A DNA stretch of 64,000 nt, taken from NCBI GenBank assembly GCA_017446155.1, contig JAFSRI010000042.1:1-64000 (forward strand), given 5' to 3'. Position 1 is the stretch's first letter. The number at the start of each line of letters is the position of its first letter. The translations under genes and the position numbers were made by a program. The notes below the pieces were generated by a model. It searched no databases. It worked only from the letters and a program-made list of their open reading frames with translations, and was not told the DNA's origin. The DNA comes from Clostridia bacterium. GTDB taxonomy: Bacteria > Bacillota > Clostridia > Oscillospirales > CAG-272. Of the stretch, positions 36,870-44,890 are shown piece by piece.

Positions 36870-37775
36870 TTACATCATATCGATATAGTTGCACGCCGCG
36901 AGCGCCGCGACCGACCCGTCAGCCGCCGCCGTCGTTATTTGGCGTATTTTCTTTGAGCGGCAGTCACCCGCAACGAATACTCCCGCGGTTTTCGTTCTGC
37001 AATCCTCGCCGGAATCGGCATAGCCGTATGTGTCGAGTCCGCAGACGTTTTCAAACGCTTTGTTTGACGGGATAAGCCCTATCGCAACGAACACACCGTC
37101 GATGTTGAGCGTGCTCTCATTTCCGTCGCCGTGAGATAGCGTCACCGAGCGTATGGCGTCATCGCCGTTGAAGCTCTTTACCACGGCGTCGGTGATAAAT
37201 TCGACGTTGGGGCGGCCTTTGAGCACTTCAAGTGTTTTCGCCTCTCCCGTGAAATACGGCAGGTTTTGAACCATTGTCACTTTCGTGCATTTTTCCGAAA
37301 GAAGTATCGCCTCTTGCAAGGCGCTGTTGCCGCCGCCGATGACGGCTACTTCCTTTCCGGCATAAAAATCTCCGTCGCACACGGCGCAGAACGATATGCC
37401 GTCGCCGAGGAATTTTTCCTCGCCTTCGGCGCCCGTTTTTCTATGCTTTACGCCGACGGCGATTATCACCGTCTTGGTTTCAAAACCGCCTGAGGTTGTT
37501 TTGACGAATTTTGTCGCGCCTCTGTCCTCGATGCCGACGACCTCGTCAAGCTCGACCTCAGCTCCGTGTTCGAGCACTTGGCTTACCATTTGATCCGCCA
37601 GGGCATTGCCGCTGATAGCCGCCGAGCCGGGGAAGTTTTCTATTTTCGGCGAGAATGTCATTTGCCCGCCGAACGTGGATTTTTCGATTATGAGAACGGT
37701 TTTCCCCGCTCTTCTGGCGTAGAGGGCGGCGGTAAGTCCCGCCGGCCCCGCGCCGATTATTATTATGTCGTACAT
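36870..37775 (-). CDS. trxB: Thioredoxin reductase
   Basis: 301 residues, usual length. The FAD-binding GAGPAGLTAALYARR, the redox-active CAVC (C130, C133), the NAD(P)-site GGGNSALQEAI and the C-terminal GVFVAGDCR motifs are present. It passes reducing power from NADPH (possibly NADH or ferredoxin in some clostridia) to a thioredoxin or glutaredoxin-like partner. It begins three bases after nrdD, whose C-terminus carries such a partner domain, so the pair probably forms one reductive chain. Confidence 0.95.
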   Translation of the reverse strand: MYDIIIIGAGPAGLTAALYARRAGKTVLIIEKSTFGGQMTFSPKIENFPGSAAISGNALADQMVSQVLEHGAEVELDEVVGIEDRGATKFVKTTSGGFETKTVIIAVGVKHRKTGAEGEEKFLGDGISFCAVCDGDFYAGKEVAVIGGGNSALQEAILLSEKCTKVTMVQNLPYFTGEAKTLEVLKGRPNVEFITDAVVKSFNGDDAIRSVTLSHGDGNESTLNIDGVFVAIGLIPSNKAFENVCGLDTYGYADSGEDCRTKTAGVFVAGDCRSKKIRQITTAAADGSVAALAACNYIDMM

Positions 37776-37778
37776 AGT

Positions 37779-40139
37779 TTATGCAAGTGTTTCGATGTAT
37801 TTTCTTATCTCCGACACGCCCTTGTATTTTGTGCCGTCGGGGGCAACGAGCGTGGGAGCCGTCGTTATTTTAAGCTCCGTCGCTTCTGCCGCGTGCTCGT
37901 CGGCATAGAGGTTTGTATACTCGACGCCTGCTTTTTCAAGGAGCGATTTTGCTATTTTGCAGTTGGGGCAAGTTTTTGTGGTGAAGAGAAGTGTTGCGCT
38001 GTCGGTCGTTTTTTTCTCTTCGCAGTTGCAGCTTTCGTCCGGATGCTGAACGCCTTTGTGTTTGAGAACGGAACGCTCGATGACGTATTCCTTGCGCTCT
38101 TCAAACTCTTGCGCTTTGCCGTCGTTGAAGTTTTGAACGGGGCGATAATATCCTGTTATACGGCTGTAAACTTCCGTCTTTTTGCCGCAAATCGGGCATG
38201 CGTACTGCTCGCCTACGAGATAGCCGTGCTCGGTGCACACCGAATATGTCGGAGAAAGCGTATAGTAAGGGAGCTTGTAGTTTTCGGATATTTTTCTGAC
38301 AAGGTTTGCGGCGGCTCTCCAATCGGGGAGCTTTTCTCCGAGGAAAGCGTGGAATACCGTGCCTGAGGTGTAGAGCGTCTGCAAATCGTCTTGAATGTCA
38401 AGCGCAGAGAAGATGTCCTCGGTGTAGCCGACGGGAAGGTGAGAGCTGTTTGTGTAATACGGAGCGTCTTCGGTGCCGGCGGTGATGATGTCGGGGTATT
38501 TTCTCTTGTCGTGCTTGGCAAGACGGTATGCGGTGGATTCAGCGGGGGTAGCTTCGAGGTTGTAAAGATCGCCGTATTTTTCCTGGTAGTCGGAAAGACG
38601 CTCGCGCATATGGTTGAGAACGTCCTTTGCGAACTGCTGGGTTTCTTCGTGGGTGATGTCTTTACGGAGCCATTTAGCGTTGAGGCCGGTTTCGTTCATG
38701 CCGACAAGGCCTATCGTTGAGAAGTGGTTTGAGAATGTGCCGAGGTATCTCTTTGTGTACGGATAAAGTCCTTCGTCGAGAAGTTTTGTTATTACGGTTC
38801 TCTTTACTTTGAGAGAACGCGCGGCAACGTCCATGATGTGATCGAGGCGTTTGTAGAAGTCGGCTTCGTCAGCCGCGAGGTATGCTATTCTGGGAAGGTT
38901 GATCGTGACGACGCCGATGGAACCGGTGGATTCGCCGCTGCCGAAGAAGCCGCCTGATTTCTTTCTGAGTTCTCTGAGGTCAAGACGCAGACGGCAGCAC
39001 ATCGAGCGGATGTCGCTGGGTTCCATGTCGGAGTTTACGTAGTTTGAGAAGTACGGCGTGCCGTATTTGCTCGTCATTTCAAACAAAAGTTTGTTGTTTT
39101 CTGTTTCCGACCAGTCGAAATCTTTTGTTATTGAATACGTGGGAATAGGATACTGGAAACCGCGGCCGTTGGCGTCGCCTTCGATCATTATTTCGATGAA
39201 CGCTTTGTTTATCATGTCCATCTCTTTTTTGCAGTCTTTATAACGGAAGGGCATTTCCTTGCCGCCGACGATGCAGTTGAGCTCTGCGAGGTCGTTGGGC
39301 ACGGTCCAGTCGAGGGTGATATTCGAGAACGGCGCCTGCGTGCCCCATCTGGACGGGGTGTTTACGCCGTAAATGAACGATTCGATGCATTTCTTTGTGG
39401 CGTCATATGAGAGGTTATCTACCTTGACGAAAGGAGCCAGGTAAGTGTCAAACGACGAGAATGCCTGAGCGCCCGCCCATTCGTTCTGCATTATGCCGAG
39501 GAAGTTTACCATTTGGTTGCAGAGGGTGGCAAGGTGCTTTGCGGGAGCGGAGGTGATTTTGCCCGTTACGCCGCCGAGACCTTCCTGAATTAGCTGTTTG
39601 AGCGACCAGCCGGCGCAATAGCCTGTGAGCATTGAAAGGTCGTGGAGGTGGAAATCGCCGCTCTTATGAGCCTGAGCTATTTCTTCGTCGTAAATTTCTG
39701 AAAGCCAGTAGTTGGCGGTGATGGCGCCTGAGTTTGAAAGGATAAGACCGCCGACGGAATACGTTACGGTGGAGTTTTCCTTTACACGCCAGTCGGTGGC
39801 TTTTACATAACTGTTGACAAGCTCTTTATAGTCGAGGATCGTCGATTTCATGTTGCGGATCTTTTCTCTCTGCTTACGGTAGAGAATGTATGCTTTCGCA
39901 ACGTCGTCATAGCCGGCTTGAATGAGAACGGACTCGACGCTGTCCTGAATATCCTCGACGGAGACGGTGCCGTTTTTGATCTTCTGCTCGAAATTTGACG
40001 TTACTTTGAGCGCGAGAAAATCTATTACGCCGGGATGATACTCCTTTTGAAGCGCTTCAAACGCTTTCGTTATGGCGACTGTTATTTTGGAAATGTCAAA
40101 TTCCGCGACTTTGCCGTCTCTCTTTATTACTTGGTACAT
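37779..40139 (-). CDS. nrdD: Class III (anaerobic) ribonucleoside-triphosphate reductase fused to a glutaredoxin-like domain
   Basis: 786 residues. The N-terminal ATP-cone (residues ~1-95: KRDGKVAEFDISKI) precedes the ten-stranded barrel. A zinc site (CTEHGY ... CPICG) and the glycyl radical loop RITGYYRPV follow, with G663 as the radical residue. Beyond the usual end there is a ~74-residue thioredoxin-fold domain (from ~713) with CPNC (C724, C727) and the cis-proline segment TTAPTLV. NrdD makes deoxyribonucleotides without oxygen; the tail probably supplies reducing equivalents in place of formate. The ATG at 40139 has AGGAGG upstream; the longer frame crosses the promoter. Confidence 0.95.
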   Translation of the reverse strand: MYQVIKRDGKVAEFDISKITVAITKAFEALQKEYHPGVIDFLALKVTSNFEQKIKNGTVSVEDIQDSVESVLIQAGYDDVAKAYILYRKQREKIRNMKSTILDYKELVNSYVKATDWRVKENSTVTYSVGGLILSNSGAITANYWLSEIYDEEIAQAHKSGDFHLHDLSMLTGYCAGWSLKQLIQEGLGGVTGKITSAPAKHLATLCNQMVNFLGIMQNEWAGAQAFSSFDTYLAPFVKVDNLSYDATKKCIESFIYGVNTPSRWGTQAPFSNITLDWTVPNDLAELNCIVGGKEMPFRYKDCKKEMDMINKAFIEIMIEGDANGRGFQYPIPTYSITKDFDWSETENNKLLFEMTSKYGTPYFSNYVNSDMEPSDIRSMCCRLRLDLRELRKKSGGFFGSGESTGSIGVVTINLPRIAYLAADEADFYKRLDHIMDVAARSLKVKRTVITKLLDEGLYPYTKRYLGTFSNHFSTIGLVGMNETGLNAKWLRKDITHEETQQFAKDVLNHMRERLSDYQEKYGDLYNLEATPAESTAYRLAKHDKRKYPDIITAGTEDAPYYTNSSHLPVGYTEDIFSALDIQDDLQTLYTSGTVFHAFLGEKLPDWRAAANLVRKISENYKLPYYTLSPTYSVCTEHGYLVGEQYACPICGKKTEVYSRITGYYRPVQNFNDGKAQEFEERKEYVIERSVLKHKGVQHPDESCNCEEKKTTDSATLLFTTKTCPNCKIAKSLLEKAGVEYTNLYADEHAAEATELKITTAPTLVAPDGTKYKGVSEIRKYIETLA

Positions 40140-40213
40140 AAAAAACCTCCTATTGACAAGCCTCGGCGGTAAACTGCTTCGTTTTTGCCGACTTAAAATT
40201 TTGATGCGATAAC

Positions 40214-40242
40214 ATATTATCACAACAAAATGTGTTTGTCAA
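40214..40242 (-). promoter_or_regulatory. Promoter of nrdD-trxB
   Basis: On minus: TTGACA (40242-40237), a 17-base spacer and TAATAT (40219-40214). The -10 is 75 bases ahead of the nrdD start. Confidence 0.85.
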
Positions 40243-40267
40243 TAGGAGATAACACAATATCTTGTGT
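40220..40267. promoter_or_regulatory. Pair of NrdR boxes
   Basis: 40252-40267 reads ACACAATATCTTGTGT, matching the NrdR consensus ACACWATATATWGTGT at 15 of 16 positions. 40220-40235 reads TCACAACAAAATGTGT, 12 of 16. Their centres are 32 bases apart (three helical turns), the standard NrdR arrangement. The weaker box fills the -10/-35 spacer and the stronger lies just upstream of -35. Repression of nrdD-trxB by NrdR with ATP/dATP is therefore expected. Confidence 0.85.
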
Positions 40268-40306
40268 TTTTTTCGTATTTGCTCGATTTTTGTCACAAAA
40301 TATAGA

Positions 40307-40999
40307 TTAAACGCCTCTCAGTTGTGCATTTGTAACAAAACGTCGGGCAATGTCGATAAAATGTTGGTATTCGTCATAAGAAAAACCGTCAAGTCCCGCC
40401 GATATAACGTTGCCTGAATCTTTGAACGCTTGCAGGAACCAGCGTTTTGAGCCGGTGATCCATCGCCCGATATTTTCTATATCTTCTTCGGTGTGATATT
40501 CGCGCACGAGCGTCGTGCGAAATTCATAGTCGACGCGATCGGTTTTGAGCAGCTCGACCGTGCGGCATATTGCTTCAACGTCGGGGGCGGGGACGCCTGT
40601 TATAAGCGGATATTTTTCCTTTGAATTTTTTATATCGACGGCGACATAATCGAGCAGGCCTTCATCGATCAACGCGGCGAGTTTCTCCGGGAACGTTCCG
40701 TTCGTGTCGAGCTTGACGGCAAAACCGCGCTTCTTTATATTATATATAAAATCATGCAGACCTTTTTGCAGCATCGGCTCGCCGCCTGTTATCGCCACGC
40801 CGTCAAGACGGCCGCGACGGCTTTCGAGAAATTCAAAAAAATCTTCCTCGTCAATTCCGTTTCCGTCGTCTTTTTCGGTTACGAGAAACGCATTGTGGCA
40901 GAACGGACATCTGAAATTGCAACCGTAAAAAAACACGGTGCAGGCTGTTTTGCCCGGGAAGTCGAGCAAGGTGAGTTTTTGAAGTCCCGAAATTCTCAT
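40307..40999 (-). CDS. nrdG: Anaerobic ribonucleotide reductase activating protein (radical SAM)
   Basis: 230 residues. The radical SAM cluster motif is CNFRCPFC (C27, C31, C34), followed by ITGGEPMLQ. It uses S-adenosylmethionine to create the glycyl radical on NrdD. It is the longer PflA/NrdG-like form ('anaerobic RNR activating protein, ISGLQKLTLLDFPGK start') common in clostridia. AGGAG precedes the ATG. It lies upstream of nrdD on the same strand but nrdD has its own promoter between them. Confidence 0.92.
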   Translation of the reverse strand: MRISGLQKLTLLDFPGKTACTVFFYGCNFRCPFCHNAFLVTEKDDGNGIDEEDFFEFLESRRGRLDGVAITGGEPMLQKGLHDFIYNIKKRGFAVKLDTNGTFPEKLAALIDEGLLDYVAVDIKNSKEKYPLITGVPAPDVEAICRTVELLKTDRVDYEFRTTLVREYHTEEDIENIGRWITGSKRWFLQAFKDSGNVISAGLDGFSYDEYQHFIDIARRFVTNAQLRGV

Positions 41000-41523
41000 G
41001 ATTATCTCCTGTTTATACTGTTTTGCTTATAAATCCGCGCTTGTTTTCGATTTTTCATCGATTACAGAAAGTTTATCATAAAAAACGCGGTTTTTCAATA
41101 TCGTTTCAGGATAAAATATCATTAAATCCGCGCGAGTTGAGATTTGTATGCTTGCCGGGGAATGTTTTGATAAGAAAAACGACGCGTAGGCGGATGACCT
41201 CATACGGTATTGCTTTTTGGATTCGGCAAAAACGAATAAAAATTTTAAATGTCAGTATTATCTTTTCAGCGATTTCGGCGCGCAAGGTGATGGGTCAAGA
41301 AAAACAAGACATTGCGGAAAACCGACGGTATATTGGGCTACGCGGTATATATTGCTCGGTATACGGCTGACATCCGGCATTGACCGCACCGAATATTTCG
41401 GGCGTTTCGGCGCGATTTTGACGAAAATTAAACATAGAAAAAAATTATTTACAAATAAGTCTTTATTTTTTATTAAATGTGTGATAACATGTAAGGTACA
41501 ATACAAACAAGGGGAAATTTATT
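41000..41523. other. AT-rich intergenic region with no confident gene
   Basis: More than 500 bases between the divergent nrdG and CPBP genes. Short frames here (for example 41023-41370) lack ribosome sites and family resemblance. A TACAAT (41497-41502) could be the -10 of the CPBP gene but has no good -35. No NrdR box is visible before nrdG. Confidence 0.5.
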
Positions 41524-42909
41524 ATGGATGAAAACAATTTGAATTTAAACAATGAACTTCCCGCAGACGATAAAGCAGTGACGGAGCAAACCGAGCCTGT
41601 TGAGGGCGTCGCCGAAAACGACGCGGCAAAAACCGAACGAAGTGAGGTTGCGCAGGCTTCTTTGGCGGAGGCAACGGAGCAAAACGAACAGAATGTATCT
41701 GTCGAAGAGGAACCGGCGGAAGATAATCAAAACGAAACAGACAAATCGACCTCGTCGGAAGAAACCTCAGCGGTTGAAGGCGACGGCGCGTTTGAAACGT
41801 ATTCCGGTGAGAAGAGCGCAAACGACGATTTGCAGGGTGAAAGCGGTTTAACGGCAGAACAAAGCTACGCTTCGGCGACGACCGACGCACCCGCAAAGGA
41901 AAAAATATCGTTCGGAAGAACGTACGGACATTTTACTTTGATATTCGGTTCGATTTTTGCATTTGTTGTTGCGGCTGTGATTTTCCAATCGGCAGCGGTG
42001 ATAATAATTCAGGCGTTTTTCCCGCAACTGATCGATTTCAGCGGGATAAATCTGCTGCTTTCGGTAATTCCGATGTATTGCGTCGGACTTCCCGTGGCGG
42101 TAATAGTATTGCTGTTCGCAAAGAAAGGTCCCGCGTGGGAAAAGCAGAGTATAACTTTCGGAAAATGGCTTAAACTGTTTTGTGTAACGGCGGCGGTGAT
42201 GTATTTGGGAAACATAGTCGGAAACATCATCAACTCATTTATTTCGTTCTTTCCCGGAACAAACATCCGCGACGTCGTGGATGAGATACTCGGCGAGGAC
42301 CCGTTCCGGCTTCCGGCGTTAATAACCGTTGTGATTGCGCCCGTGGTTGAAGAGTTGATATTCAGAAAAATGTTTATCGACAGGATGCGCGGCTACGGAG
42401 AAAAATTCGCCATATTCATTTCGGCTCTGTGCTTCGGACTGTTCCACGGAAATTTCAGCCAATTCTTCTATGCGTTCGGAATAGGACTTGTATTCGGATA
42501 CGTCTACTCGAAAACGAGAAATTTGTGGTATACCGTTTCGCTTCACGCGGCGGCAAACCTGTTCTTCGGAGTGATAAGCGCGCTTGTTGCAAATTATTCA
42601 AGCGGGCTGATTGACCTTGCGTCGGATATAATGCAAGGCGCGGACATTGCGACAGAGGAGCTTATTCCTCGGTTGGCGGGGCTCGTTCTGCCGGCGATAG
42701 TCAGGATGCTTTACTTGCTTTTGACGATAGCGCTTGTGGTTTGCGGAGTTGTGTTCTTTATCATAAGAGTGAGGAAGAAGATTTCGCTCGAACCGGCGCA
42801 TTACGAACTTGCAAGCGGAAAGCTCAGCGTAGCGGCCGTGTGGGCTAACGTCGGGTTCTGGCTTTTCGCCGTGCTGACGGTTATAACGTTTTTGTCATCA
42901 ATATTTTAA
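41524..42909 (+). CDS. CPBP-family intramembrane protease with a long acidic N-terminal tail
   Basis: 461 residues. Residues 1-125 are disordered-looking and very acidic (Glu, Asp, Ser, Thr, Gln, Asn). About eight membrane helices follow, with motif 1 EELIFRK (E276, E277), motif 2 FGLFHGN and motif 3 LHAAANL, so the CPBP active site seems complete. Position 7 of motif 1 is Lys rather than the more common Gly. The substrate is unknown. The gene directly precedes the cysteine-cluster gene (19 bases) and is likely co-transcribed with it. GGGG precedes the ATG. Confidence 0.83.
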   Translation: MDENNLNLNNELPADDKAVTEQTEPVEGVAENDAAKTERSEVAQASLAEATEQNEQNVSVEEEPAEDNQNETDKSTSSEETSAVEGDGAFETYSGEKSANDDLQGESGLTAEQSYASATTDAPAKEKISFGRTYGHFTLIFGSIFAFVVAAVIFQSAAVIIIQAFFPQLIDFSGINLLLSVIPMYCVGLPVAVIVLLFAKKGPAWEKQSITFGKWLKLFCVTAAVMYLGNIVGNIINSFISFFPGTNIRDVVDEILGEDPFRLPALITVVIAPVVEELIFRKMFIDRMRGYGEKFAIFISALCFGLFHGNFSQFFYAFGIGLVFGYVYSKTRNLWYTVSLHAAANLFFGVISALVANYSSGLIDLASDIMQGADIATEELIPRLAGLVLPAIVRMLYLLLTIALVVCGVVFFIIRVRKKISLEPAHYELASGKLSVAAVWANVGFWLFAVLTVITFLSSIF

Positions 42910-42928
42910 ATAAAGGAGATATACAATC

Positions 42929-43408
42929 ATGGGAAAAGGTTTTGGATTTCTTGCCGCTGTTGCGGCAGCGGTACTTCTCACACCGTATAACGTTGAGATA
43001 GACAAAGAAAACAACACATACAAATTCCGTTCGCTTTTGCTTAACGTAAACGTAAAGAAAGAAAAAGACGAAGAAACGAACGAAACGACTCACAACGTTG
43101 AGGTAAAGCTCGCCGGCAAGCCGACGAAAGAGGACTTTGAAACGCTTAAAACCAACGTTGCAAACGTTGCAAACGAGGGCGTGAAGAAGGCGAAAGAAAC
43201 GGTTGAAAAGGCAAAAGATTTCGCAAACAAGGCAAAGGAAAAATTCACCGAAGCCGCGGAAGAGGGCGAAGAAGAATGCTGTTGCGGCGGTGACGAGGAG
43301 TGCTGCTGCGGAGAAGAAACGGCTGAACAGGCCGAAACCGCGGAAACGACGGAGAAAACCGAGGACGTCGGCGACTTCTGCACCGAAGAAGAGGCGGCTC
43401 AGTTCTGA
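42929..43408 (+). CDS. Unknown protein with two triple-cysteine clusters
   Basis: 159 residues. A short hydrophobic N-terminus (FGFLAAVAAAVLLTPYNVEI) could be a membrane anchor or part of a fold. A charged KAKETVEKAKDFANKAKEKF-type helix follows at about 85-112. The acidic tail holds CCC at 117-119 and 125-127 plus C151, set among Glu/Asp and Gly. I do not recognise a named family. Metal binding is a guess from the cysteine clusters. AAGGAG precedes the ATG, and a strong terminator follows. Confidence 0.72.
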   Translation: MGKGFGFLAAVAAAVLLTPYNVEIDKENNTYKFRSLLLNVNVKKEKDEETNETTHNVEVKLAGKPTKEDFETLKTNVANVANEGVKKAKETVEKAKDFANKAKEKFTEAAEEGEEECCCGGDEECCCGEETAEQAETAETTEKTEDVGDFCTEEEAAQF

Positions 43409-43417
43409 AAGAACGGC

Positions 43418-43455
43418 ACGGCGGAGCGAAAAACCTCGCTCCGCCGTAAAATTTT
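43418..43455 (+). terminator. Terminator after the cysteine-cluster gene
   Basis: ACGGCGGAGCGA (43418-43429) pairs perfectly with TCGCTCCGCCGT (43436-43447), followed by AAAATTTT. Confidence 0.85.
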
Positions 43456-43468
43456 GTGAAAAAAACTA

Positions 43469-43497
43469 TTGACAAACCCGAAAAGCTATGTTATACT
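43469..43497 (+). promoter_or_regulatory. Promoter of infC-rpmI-rplT
   Basis: TTGACA (43469-43474), a 17-base spacer and TATACT (43492-43497). The leader to the infC start is about 150 bases. Confidence 0.85.
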
Positions 43498-43503
43498 TTT
43501 TGG

Positions 43504-43651
43504 GCAAAACGAAGTAAAGCGGTCCCGCTTTCACCGTACCGCACGGCGAGTTACGGTAAATAATGAACATTCCGGCACGGAGTGCGCGGAATTTTGTTGC
43601 GGCGGGAACGGTATCGTTTTCCGCTTATTTTATTTTTTGGGGGTGCCGGAT
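43504..43651 (+). promoter_or_regulatory. Structured infC leader with intrinsic terminator (probable L20-type attenuator)
   Basis: The leader has several hairpins: AAGCGG/CCGCTT near 43517-43530, ACCGT/ACGGT just after, and ATTCCG/CGGAAT around 43569-43592. The last is a terminator: 43602-43624 fold (GCGG-GAA / TTT-CCGC with a CG/CG cap) and run into TTATTTTATTTTTT (43625-43638). In Bacillus this operon is controlled by L20 through transcription attenuation in the leader; the same role here is inferred from position and structure. The competing antiterminator was not worked out. Confidence 0.65.
43602..43638 (+). terminator. Leader terminator upstream of infC
   Basis: Stem 43602-43608 with 43618-43624, plus a two-pair cap and a T-rich tail ending at the infC ribosome binding site. 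Because it lies between promoter and gene, readthrough must be regulated. Confidence 0.65.
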
Positions 43652-44173
43652 ATAAGCACGAAAGATTACCTTCTCAACGAAGAGATAAACGTTCCTCAGG
43701 TGCGCCTTATCGGCGAAGAGGGGGAACAACTCGGAATAGTCGATTCCGCAAAAGCTCGCAAGCTCGCCGAAGAAGCGGGAAGCGACCTTGTGATGATTGC
43801 ACCCACGGCACAGCCGCCGGTTTGCAGAATAATGGATTACGGCAAGTTCCGGTTTGAACGTGAAAAACGCGAAAAGGAAGCAAAGAAAAAACAGCAGGTG
43901 GTGGAAGTTAAAGAAATTCAGCTCTCGTGCAATATCGGCGAGCATGACTTCAACACCAAACTCGGCCACGCTTTGAAGTTCTTAAAAGAAGGAAACAAAG
44001 TGCGCGCGGTCGTAAAATTCAACGGAAGAAGAGAAATGCTCCACCCGGAGCTCGGCACAGCTATGATGGATAAATTCGTCGAGGCGTGCTCGGAGTTCGG
44101 CACGACGGAGAAAAAAGCGGTAATGGAAGGGCGCAAGCTCTCGCTTATAATCTCGCCCGTTGCGAAGAAGTAA
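43652..44173 (+). CDS. infC: Translation initiation factor IF-3, AUA start
   Basis: 173 residues, identical in length to Bacillus IF-3. It has [11 protein letters not shown] at the N-terminus and [15 protein letters not shown], the IF-3 signature. It binds the 30S subunit and checks the start codon. No ATG/GTG/TTG start suits: the protein begins at ATA (43652) with GGGGGTG at 43639-43645, six bases away. A GTG at 43643 overlaps that ribosome site. Rare starts (AUU) are known for infC and let IF-3 control itself. Confidence 0.92.
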   Translation: MSTKDYLLNEEINVPQVRLIGEEGEQLGIVDSAKARKLAEEAGSDLVMIAPTAQPPVCRIMDYGKFRFEREKREKEAKKKQQVVEVKEIQLSCNIGEHDFNTKLGHALKFLKEGNKVRAVVKFNGRREMLHPELGTAMMDKFVEACSEFGTTEKKAVMEGRKLSLIISPVAKK

Positions 44174-44219
44174 ACAAATGCGGCTTGCCGCAAAGTCATA
44201 TCGAAAGGAAAAAATCATT

Positions 44220-44414
44220 ATGCCCAAGATCAAAACACACAGCGCGACAGCGAAAAGATTTTCCGTAACGAAAAGCGGAAGAGTAAAAATGAACAGCTCG
44301 AACCGCCGTCATAAGCTCGGCCTTAAAACACCGAAGCGCAAGAGACAGCTCAGACGCAACGCATACCTCAGCCCGTCGTTTGAAGCTACGGTAAAAACGC
44401 TCATTCAGAAGTAA
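44220..44414 (+). CDS. rpmI: 50S ribosomal protein L35
   Basis: 64 residues: [20 protein letters not shown] is the L35 signature, and the rest is basic with RRNAYLSPS. The ATG at 44220 has AAAGGAAAA upstream; an in-frame GTG-type extension to 44160 lies over the infC stop. It sits between infC and rplT, the standard order. Confidence 0.96.
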   Translation: MPKIKTHSATAKRFSVTKSGRVKMNSSNRRHKLGLKTPKRKRQLRRNAYLSPSFEATVKTLIQK

Positions 44415-44435
44415 TTCAGCAGGAGGAATAAAGAC

Positions 44436-44795
44436 ATGGCAAGAGTAAAAGGCGCGATGATGACGCGCAAGAGAAGAAATAAAGTCCTCAAACTCGCAAA
44501 AGGTTATTGGGGCGCCAAGAGCAAACACTTCAAAATGGCTAAACAAGCCGTTATGAAGAGCGGCAACTATGCTTTCGCAGGTCGCAAACTCAAAAAGAGA
44601 GATTTCAGATCCCTTTGGATCACCAGAATTTCCGCGCAGGCAAAGGTTAACGGCGTAAACTACTCCACGCTTATGCACGGTCTTAAAGTTGCGGGCGTTT
44701 CGATCAACCGCAAGATGCTTGCAGAGCTTGCAGTAAACGATAAAGAAGCATTCGCTTCTCTCGTTGAAACAGCAAAGAACGCACTCAACAAATAA
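44436..44795 (+). CDS. rplT: 50S ribosomal protein L20
   Basis: 119 residues, standard length; [24 protein letters not shown] and the [13 protein letters not shown] motif identify it. L20 is an early 50S assembly protein and the likely repressor of its own operon through the leader upstream. AGGAGG precedes the ATG. Confidence 0.97.
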   Translation: MARVKGAMMTRKRRNKVLKLAKGYWGAKSKHFKMAKQAVMKSGNYAFAGRKLKKRDFRSLWITRISAQAKVNGVNYSTLMHGLKVAGVSINRKMLAELAVNDKEAFASLVETAKNALNK

Positions 44796-44809
44796 AATAC
44801 GAACTCTTA

Positions 44810-44838
44810 AACCAAAGCTGAAATATGCTTTGGTTTTT
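44810..44838 (+). terminator. Terminator of infC-rpmI-rplT
   Basis: AACCAAAGC (44810-44818) pairs with GCTTTGGTT (44827-44835), followed by TTTGC. Confidence 0.8.
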
Positions 44839-44890
44839 GCTAATTAAAAAGGCAAATAAAATAATCCTGATGACAATGGGGTGGCGACGT

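Noticed and set aside
41023-41370. 115-codon frame in the nrdG-CPBP gap
   Set aside because: No ribosome site, no domain, basic low-quality composition; region is best left as intergenic.
43469-43651. N-terminal extension of infC by 61 codons
   Set aside because: It would start inside the -35 box of the operon's own promoter and cross the leader terminator.
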